Assembly (NCBI GenBank): GCA_002344215.1
Contig: DDSV01000044.1
Span: 1 to 8,032 of the forward strand
Source: Akkermansiaceae bacterium UBA2381
GTDB taxonomy: Bacteria > Verrucomicrobiota > Verrucomicrobiia > Verrucomicrobiales > DEV007
Reading direction: 5' to 3'
DNA: 8,032 bases
A program made the position numbers and the translations under genes. This document shows positions 6,237 to 8,032 of this stretch, piece after piece (position 1 is the first letter of the stretch; each line of letters opens with the position of its first letter). Under the pieces are notes generated by a model, which saw only the letters and a program-made list of their open reading frames with translations, was not told the DNA's origin and did not search any database.

Positions 6237-7802
6237 TCAGGGTGATACCAATCCCATTTCGACCATCTCCTTTTTGGGAAGGCGGGGGCGCAATCGGGCG
6301 GAGGTGGGGATGCCGGTGACGCGGTCGAATTCATCGGCGGTTCGCAGTTTCGGAGGGGCATCCTCGGTCTTTTTCTCCCAATCGGTGAGCGCCGCCTGCA
6401 TCGCGCGCAGCAGGGGGGCAAAGCGCTCGTCCGCCGCGAGATTCTTCAGTTCAAAGGGATCGAGCTTGGTATCGTATAATTCCTCCTGAGCTCGAGGAGC
6501 GGTAAAGCAGGCAAGTTGATCCGCGCTTAGTTCCCCCTTTTCGCGAAGGCGGAGCAACTCGACATAGGTGGGGCTTCTCAAAACATCGGCCGGCGGAGTG
6601 AGCGGCAGATCGTCGAAATAGTTCCGGACGTATTTGTAGCGTTCGTTCCGGACCGCCCGGGCGTGATCCTCGAAATCATGCCAGTTTTTCTCGGCAAAAA
6701 TGTAGTCACGGAGAGGTTTTTCAGGTTCCGAGAACAGGGGGGAGAGATCGACTCCTTCAAAGGTGATGCCGGGCTTCTCGATTTTCGCGACGGAGAGGAA
6801 AGTTTTGGCGAGGTCGACGGTGCTCACGAGCCGTTTGCAGACCGATCCCGGCGAGATTTTTCCGGGCCAGCGGACGATCAGGGGAGTCTTGATGCCACTG
6901 TCATAGAGCGTTGTTTTGTCGCGGGGAAAGGGCCGTCCATTATCACTCACGAAAACAACGAAGGTGTTCTCCGAGACTCCCTGGGCCTCCAGTTCGTCAA
7001 GCACGAGACCCACCTGCTTGTCGAGGCGCGTGATTTCATCATAGTAGAGCTGAAAATCGGCCCTTACCGCAGGGGTGTCGGGGTGATAGGGCGGGACCTT
7101 GACCTCGTCGGGCCGTGCACCGTCCTCAAGAATGTTCTCATGATAGGGACGGTGAGGATCAAGGGCGCCAAGCCAGAGGAAAAAGGGTTTTGTTTTGTCC
7201 CGTTCCTGCATCAAGGGAACCCAGTCGGCACAGCCGCTCTGCTCGTCGCCGGTGAGGGTTTCCTCAAATTGTCCGGCTTCTCCCGCGCTTCCTTCGGGCA
7301 GCTGGAATCCTGACGTGTCGACATCCCTGACGAGATTAAAGCGATCCCTGATCTCGTCACCGAGATGCCATTTGCCCGCTGCGCCGGTCCAGTAGCCCTT
7401 TTCCTTCAATTTTTCGACAAAGGTGGTTTGCTCCTTGGGAAGCGGCCAGTGCAGCTCCTCCGCGTTGGTCTGGTGGGGGTAGCGACCGGTAATGATGCTG
7501 GCCCGGCTCGGACTGCAGGAGGAAGTGGTTCCGTAGGCATTGTCGAATCTCATGCCCTCATCGGCGAGACGCTGAAGGTGGGGCGTCATGATAGACTCGT
7601 GTCCGTAGGGAGAGAGATCATCCCAGGCCATATCATCGGCGATGATGAGGACCATGTTCGGAAGTTTACGGAGTTCTTCAGCTTTACGGAGTTCCTCTTC
7701 GGTCGGAGCCTCGCTTTTGCTTTCCTTCTTTTGGGCCGCCACTGGAGACAGGGTGGCCAAAAAGAGGAGAGGGAAAATCAGTAGGGAACCTCGGAGACGC
7801 AT
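6237..7802 (-). CDS. Exported sulfatase, sulfamidase-like (type I, Cys active site)
   Basis: A 521-residue type I sulfatase that hydrolyses sulfate from an organic substrate, probably a glycan. An N-terminal signal peptide (about residues 1-23, ending PVAA) predicts export, followed by a charged linker (25-47). Metal ligands Asp56-Asp57 (IIADDMAWDD) open the alkaline-phosphatase fold. The active-site motif SSCSPSRASIITG has Cys96 in C-x-P-x-R, to be converted to formylglycine by a maturase encoded elsewhere. Further sites are GKWHLG (143-148), LDPHRPY (214-220), DNG (287-289) and Lys305. The SSCSPSRAS context, LDPHRPY and NGRPFPRDKTTLYDSG resemble N-sulfoglucosamine sulfohydrolase-type enzymes (around SulfAtlas S1_8). 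The true substrate is unknown; a sulfated algal or marine polysaccharide is a plausible guess. This is the first gene of the probable operon, with the DUF6807 gene 19 bases downstream. No Shine-Dalgarno motif precedes the ATG at 7802, but the start gives a complete signal peptide. Confidence 0.95.
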   Translation of the reverse strand: MRLRGSLLIFPLLFLATLSPVAAQKKESKSEAPTEEELRKAEELRKLPNMVLIIADDMAWDDLSPYGHESIMTPHLQRLADEGMRFDNAYGTTSSCSPSRASIITGRYPHQTNAEELHWPLPKEQTTFVEKLKEKGYWTGAAGKWHLGDEIRDRFNLVRDVDTSGFQLPEGSAGEAGQFEETLTGDEQSGCADWVPLMQERDKTKPFFLWLGALDPHRPYHENILEDGARPDEVKVPPYHPDTPAVRADFQLYYDEITRLDKQVGLVLDELEAQGVSENTFVVFVSDNGRPFPRDKTTLYDSGIKTPLIVRWPGKISPGSVCKRLVSTVDLAKTFLSVAKIEKPGITFEGVDLSPLFSEPEKPLRDYIFAEKNWHDFEDHARAVRNERYKYVRNYFDDLPLTPPADVLRSPTYVELLRLREKGELSADQLACFTAPRAQEELYDTKLDPFELKNLAADERFAPLLRAMQAALTDWEKKTEDAPPKLRTADEFDRVTGIPTSARLRPRLPKKEMVEMGLVSP

Positions 7803-8010
7803 GGAGCGAATGAAGCAGATTCTTTAAGAAATGCCAAGTTTACTGAAGGGAAAGAAGTTCGGGTATATTTCGGCCGATCCCTTCCCGCGACCGGATTGAC
7901 AATCCCCCTGGGTAAGGACACGAATTTTCTAAGGTTATGTCACATTTTAGGCTGGTCTCAGCCAATCTTTTTGGGCACTTTACAACGCTCTGCCGTCCAA
8001 ACCAATTACC
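7803..8010. promoter_or_regulatory. Probable divergent promoter region
   Basis: This 208-base gap separates the leftward sulfatase start from a possible rightward gene. It should contain the promoter of the sulfatase operon, but no strong pair of -35 and -10 boxes is visible on the minus strand; a TATACC-like box lies at about 7862-7867. On the plus strand a perfect TTGACA occurs at 7896-7901, but no good -10 box lies 16-18 bases downstream. A 5-bp hairpin, GGCTG (7950-7954) with CAGCC (7959-7963), is followed by a short T-run (7968-7972) and could be a weak terminator, leader structure or operator. The region is more AT-rich than the genes beside it. Confidence 0.45.
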
Positions 8011-8032
8011 ATGACCATTCAGGAACTTACTA
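8011..8032 (+). CDS. Possible start of a rightward gene, truncated by the window end
   Basis: An ATG at 8011 opens a frame reading MTIQELT that is still open at the last base. It follows a plausible intergenic region and would be transcribed away from the sulfatase operon. No Shine-Dalgarno motif precedes it, as for most starts here. Seven codons are too few to identify the product or prove that the gene is real. Confidence 0.3.

Noticed and set aside
6663..7313. 216-codon plus-strand frame opposite the sulfatase gene
   Set aside because: The sulfatase assignment is secure across this stretch, and the antisense product has no recognisable motif.
7896..7901. Strong sigma-70 promoter based on perfect TTGACA
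   Set aside because: No acceptable -10 hexamer lies 16-18 bases downstream, so a single box is not enough to call a promoter.

Overview
The window is a compact stretch of bacterial chromosome with moderately high GC. All seven complete genes lie on the minus strand. No taxon is proven by the sequence alone. A secreted sulfatase next to a DUF6807 ("PmoA-like") protein, a small lipoprotein of a type I associate with this group, mostly weak or absent Shine-Dalgarno motifs, and a palindromic intergenic repeat at the left edge together suggest the Planctomycetota-Verrucomicrobiota side of the tree, most likely Verrucomicrobiota. This is inference.

Reading in the direction of transcription (right to left): 7802-6237 encodes an exported sulfatase of the sulfamidase-like type with an intact Cys-type active site. 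6217-5252 encodes an exported DUF6807 protein. 5239-4298 encodes a DUF58 protein with a complete von Willebrand A metal site. 4276-3707 encodes a membrane-anchored DUF4381-like protein. These four are separated by only 19, 12 and 21 bases and look like one operon. Next, after gaps of about 60 bases each, come a 146-residue lipoprotein (3643-3203) and a 95-residue protein with two membrane segments (3142-2855). Last is hrpB (2734-173), a DEAH-family helicase of full length, probably with its own promoter.

The two ends are non-coding. Bases 1-172 hold a perfect 17-base inverted repeat with a nested GNRA-loop hairpin, followed by an AT-rich spacer. Bases 7803-8010 form a probable divergent regulatory region. 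A possible rightward gene starts at 8011 and runs off the window.

Functionally, the first two genes suggest breakdown of a sulfated glycan outside the cytoplasm. The DUF58 and DUF4381 genes are the pair normally found in Bat/MoxR operons, but here no MoxR ATPase and no BatA/BatB-type membrane vWA protein accompanies them. That mixed operon is the most unusual feature of the window. I found no mobile element, CRISPR array, tRNA or rRNA, and no clear candidate for a wholly new system.
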